DNA of 7,377 nt from Candidatus Cloacimonadota bacterium (GTDB lineage: Bacteria > Cloacimonadota > Cloacimonadia > Cloacimonadales > WRIO01): NCBI GenBank assembly GCA_023230175.1, contig JALNXV010000175.1:1-7377 (forward strand), read 5' to 3'. The translations under genes were made by a program, and so were the position numbers. Below the pieces are notes generated by a model, which searched no databases, had not been told where the DNA came from, and was given only the letters and a program-made list of their open reading frames with translations. Positions 5,320 to 7,377 of the stretch are shown here, in pieces. The number at the start of each line of letters is the position of its first letter. The first letter of the stretch is position 1.

Positions 5320-6927
5320 ATGATACCGGAAATTTATGGAGAAATTAGAAAAGAAGAAGGAATTTTCCATCTCCCTTCATCGGAGATAAGGTGCTTTGGG
5401 GCTGAGGAGCAAATTTCAGTCTTCTGCAACAGGCTTGATAGAAAGCCCCAATTCTGCGAGAAATCTGATGATGCTGTTATTACAGCAACTATTGTTCCTC
5501 GGGGTTTGCATGCAGGTTCTTATTCACTCAAAATTCAGAAAACTCGTGTTGCGGTAGAAGGCGAGGAGTTGGAAGGAGTGTCGAATGGTTTGGTGACTTT
5601 GTTCTGGCTTCTTAGTTCTCCAGAGGCCTCATGCTCGTGCCAAAGCATTCAGGATTCTCCCGACTATGAATACCGTGGATTTATGATTGATTCTTGCAGG
5701 CATTTTCTTCCGGCAGAAGAAATCAAGGAAATGATTGAGCAATGTTCTCTTCGGAAGATGAACCGCCTGCATTGGCATTTAAGCGATGATCAAGGTTTTC
5801 GTATCGAAAGCAAATTATTTCCTGCCCTGAATAGGACGGGATCATGGCGTAAAGAACCGGACGGAACTGTGTATGGAGGATTTTATACCCAAGAAGAAAT
5901 CAGATCTATTGTTGATTTTGCCAGAAACCGCGGAATCGAGATTATCCCTGAAATTGATATGCCTGGACACACTAGTGCGATGATTGCCGCTTATCCTGAT
6001 TTAGGCTGTGATTCTTCGAAAATAAGCGTTCCCTTCCTTCCTGGAATATTTGCTGATATCCTCTGTGCAGGGAAGGATGAAGTTGTGATTTTCGTGGAGC
6101 GCCTTCTTGATGAAGTCTGCTCTTTGTTTCCTCATGAGTACTTTCATCTTGGGGGTGATGAGGCGCCAAAAGAGCACTGGAAGAATTGTAGCCGTTGTCA
6201 GCGGCGCATAATTAATAATAATCTTTCAGGTGAAGAAGCTCTTCAGTCATGGTTTATGCGTCAGGCAATTGATTATCTCGCAACAAAAGGCAAGAAGTGC
6301 ATTGAATGGAATGAGGCTCTTGAAGGAGATTATACTCCAGGTAATGTCCTGATTCAATATTGGGAAGAAGATCCTTCAAAGCTTGGCTACTGCGACGAAA
6401 TTGCAGAAGGGAACAGAAAATGTATCTTTTCGCTCAGACCAGTTTTCTATTTGGATTTCATTCCAGGAATCGTTCCGCTCCGAAGGGTTTTCTTTTCTCA
6501 GAATAAGCTTCAGGATGGAAAAGCAGTTCCTTCTAAAAACATCGTCGGATTTGAGGCCTGCTTCTGGTCTGAGAGGCTTCTGGACAAAAGCAGTCTATTC
6601 AGGCATGCCTTCCCGAGAATCTTTGCCATAGCACAGAAAGGATGGCACAGTGGCAATGATTATGAGCATTTTGTCTCATTATGCCAGCAAGACTTAAAAT
6701 GGATGAATGAAAACGGCATTCCCAACATGTCTATTGAGGAAGCTGATCCCGAAGGTGATGCCAGAATTGATGCAGTGATTTCCGAATACCGCAGTATGAT
6801 GAGTTTCTTCCGGGAAAACGGAGAACCTGAGGTTGCAGAGGAAATTCTTGAAGCGATTCCAAACAAACTAAAAGGAGAAATGAAGCCTGAAGAAGTAAGC
6901 TGGATTATTAGAAATCTATCTGATTGA
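5320..6927 (+). CDS. GH20 beta-N-acetylhexosaminidase, probably cytoplasmic
   Basis: This 535-residue enzyme would hydrolyse terminal beta-linked GlcNAc or GalNAc using the substrate acetamido group as nucleophile. An N-terminal GH20b-like domain (about 1-112) precedes the catalytic barrel. Landmarks are YRGFMIDSCRHFLP (118-131, with substrate-binding Arg127), NRLHWHLSDDQGFRIE (148-163), EIIPEIDMPGHTSA (207-220), the catalytic Asp280-Glu281 pair in HLGGDE, IEWNEAL (328-334), FWSE (415-418) and FPRIFAIAQKGW (431-442). There is no signal peptide or membrane anchor, so it should act on imported sugar, which fits its place after the transporter. AGGAGG (5307-5312) is 7 nt before the ATG, and the gene follows the permease stop by 17 nt. 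Exact substrate (chitobiose, mucin or glycoprotein fragment, other) cannot be read from the sequence. Related GH20 activities such as lacto-N-biosidase cannot be excluded. Confidence 0.93.
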   Translation: MIPEIYGEIRKEEGIFHLPSSEIRCFGAEEQISVFCNRLDRKPQFCEKSDDAVITATIVPRGLHAGSYSLKIQKTRVAVEGEELEGVSNGLVTLFWLLSSPEASCSCQSIQDSPDYEYRGFMIDSCRHFLPAEEIKEMIEQCSLRKMNRLHWHLSDDQGFRIESKLFPALNRTGSWRKEPDGTVYGGFYTQEEIRSIVDFARNRGIEIIPEIDMPGHTSAMIAAYPDLGCDSSKISVPFLPGIFADILCAGKDEVVIFVERLLDEVCSLFPHEYFHLGGDEAPKEHWKNCSRCQRRIINNNLSGEEALQSWFMRQAIDYLATKGKKCIEWNEALEGDYTPGNVLIQYWEEDPSKLGYCDEIAEGNRKCIFSLRPVFYLDFIPGIVPLRRVFFSQNKLQDGKAVPSKNIVGFEACFWSERLLDKSSLFRHAFPRIFAIAQKGWHSGNDYEHFVSLCQQDLKWMNENGIPNMSIEEADPEGDARIDAVISEYRSMMSFFRENGEPEVAEEILEAIPNKLKGEMKPEEVSWIIRNLSD

Positions 6928-6964
6928 GTTGCAAATGCGACTGTTGAAAGTTCCATATGAAAAG

Positions 6965-7009
6965 GGGTCAATTCCTTGAAAAAGAGAATTGGCCCAGGTT
7001 GATTATTTT
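6965..7009 (+). terminator. Probable operon terminator
   Basis: GGGTCAATTC (6965-6974) pairs with GAATTGGCCC (6986-6995), a 10-bp stem with one G-T pair and an 11-nt A-rich loop, 37 bp after the GH20 stop codon. The following sequence is only moderately T-rich (TTGATTATTTT, 6999-7009), so termination may be incomplete. It is the best candidate for the 3' end of the operon transcript. Confidence 0.6.
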
Positions 7010-7084
7010 CAGAAAGAAACGATTAAAAAAGGACATAAGTGGATACCCAAACATATCATATTCTTGATTTGTAACAAATTACAA

Positions 7085-7105
7085 TGAAAACAAAACCTGT
7101 TTTCA
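7085..7105 (-). terminator. 8-bp inverted repeat, possible minus-strand terminator
   Basis: TGAAAACA (7085-7092) and TGTTTTCA (7098-7105) are perfect inverted repeats around AAACC. On the minus strand the hairpin is followed by T-rich sequence (TTGTAATTTGTT), and it overlaps the TGA that closes an open minus-strand frame at 7105-7103. It could therefore end minus-strand transcription or, with the adjacent palindrome at 7069-7084, be a protein-binding site. The stem is A/T-rich and weak. Confidence 0.35.
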
Positions 7106-7211
7106 GAACACTAGGTCGGTATTTCGAAAAAACTCCCCAAAGACCTTCGCATCGCCTTCTTTAGATTGCCCTTGGACTATGGATTTTCCATTCAGAATGC
7201 AGTGCCTGAAA

Positions 7212-7273
7212 CCGTTCGCAAGACAGTTCACGCCATGGCTGCCGGCAGGATTCCTAATCGGTTTAGTTTTGTA
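7212..7273. repeat. Right copy of the bipartite dispersed repeat
   Basis: It starts with CCGTTCGCAAGA (7212-7223), identical to 179-190, continues with about 30 bp of diverged match, and ends with GGTTTAGTTTTGTA (7260-7273), identical to 290-303. Orientation is the same as the left copy, so the two form direct repeats about 7.0 kb apart around the operon. On the minus strand this copy is uninterrupted and reads YKTKPIRNPAGSHGVNCLAN and onward. Whether it is a gene relic, a mobile-element end or a structured RNA is unresolved. Confidence 0.55.
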
Positions 7274-7319
7274 TTGTAATTGCGTTGATTTGCAGGCATG
7301 TCCATGGTACTCTTTGGAT

Positions 7320-7377
7320 ATGACATACAGCGATCAACAGAAGGCGGCCGCAGGGTTCGCGCAGGCATGGAAAGGCC
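7320..7377 (+). CDS. 5' end of an unidentified gene, faintly DNA-methyltransferase-like
   Basis: From ATG 7320 nineteen codons run to the window edge: MTYSDQQKAAAGFAQAWKG. The pattern 'AAxxFxxxWKG' resembles from memory the N-terminus of large class I DNA methyltransferase or type IIG (MmeI-like) restriction proteins, which often continue with a Gly-x-Glu-Lys motif. Nineteen residues are far too few for assignment. The ribosome site is weak, and the frame is also open upstream to an ATG at 7197, so the true start is uncertain. A second overlapping frame from ATG 7298 is open too. Codons are more GC-rich than in the operon. Confidence 0.35.
   Translation, partial: MTYSDQQKAAAGFAQAWKG

Larger units (their letters stand above)
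6928..7319. other. 392-bp intergenic region downstream of the operon
   Basis: I see no convincing gene here. It holds the operon terminator hairpin (6965-6995), a small palindrome TTGTAA-CAAA-TTACAA (7069-7084), an 8-bp inverted repeat (7085-7105), and the right copy of the dispersed repeat (7212-7273). On the minus strand a frame is open from 7332 down to a TGA at 7105-7103 without an ATG. It includes the repeat and may be the fossil of a gene. Confidence 0.6.

Noticed and set aside
6957..7067. 36-codon + strand ORF after the GH20 gene
   Set aside because: The upstream ribosome site is poor, the ORF overlaps the terminator hairpin, and the Lys/Arg-rich composition looks like translated A-rich spacer.

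Overview
The window carries one complete carbohydrate-uptake operon on the + strand, flanked on both sides by truncated genes and decayed-looking repeat sequence. Gene order is: small leader-type ORF, ROK-family repressor, secreted sugar-binding protein, two CUT1-type ABC permeases, and a cytoplasmic-type GH20 beta-N-acetylhexosaminidase. The moderate GC content, strong AGGAGG ribosome sites and a binding protein whose signal peptide ends in 'ALLANGVSE' point to a Spirochaetota bacterium, possibly Sphaerochaeta-like. That assignment is from recollection of such signal peptides and is only moderately sure.

Left flank (1-446): the last 37 codons of an unrecognised gene, then a dispersed repeat (about 179-303), then a striking array of ten GTAAA-containing units. 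Four of these are perfect 10-bp tandem copies (351-390). The array ends just upstream of a consensus sigma-70 promoter (TTGACA, 17 bp, TATACT; 412-440).

Leader (447-708): three A/T-rich inverted repeats sharing a TTGA/TCAA-type core are candidate ROK operators. They are followed by a 47-codon ORF with an excellent ribosome site (553-696). That ORF contains a 12-bp bulged hairpin whose loop shows CTCCT, complementary to a Shine-Dalgarno sequence. The leader ORF and the repressor are in the same frame, separated by one TGA.

Operon (709-6927): the repressor probably senses a sugar or sugar phosphate; its kinase residue and zinc cysteines are missing. The binding protein and two permeases import an oligosaccharide, and the GH20 enzyme, which has no signal peptide, cleaves terminal GlcNAc or GalNAc inside the cell. 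No ABC ATPase is encoded, so a shared MsmK/UgpC-like ATPase elsewhere is expected. A hairpin with a T-run between the binding protein and the first permease probably sets their expression ratio. The first permease has about 95 residues between TM3 and TM4, roughly 70 more than usual. A hairpin at 6965-6995 probably ends the transcript.

Right flank (6996-7377): inverted repeats, a second copy of the left-flank repeat (7212-7273), and the first 19 codons of a gene whose N-terminus faintly resembles large DNA methyltransferase or type IIG restriction proteins. The flanking repeats suggest the operon sits as a cassette between copies of a decayed element, but this is inference.
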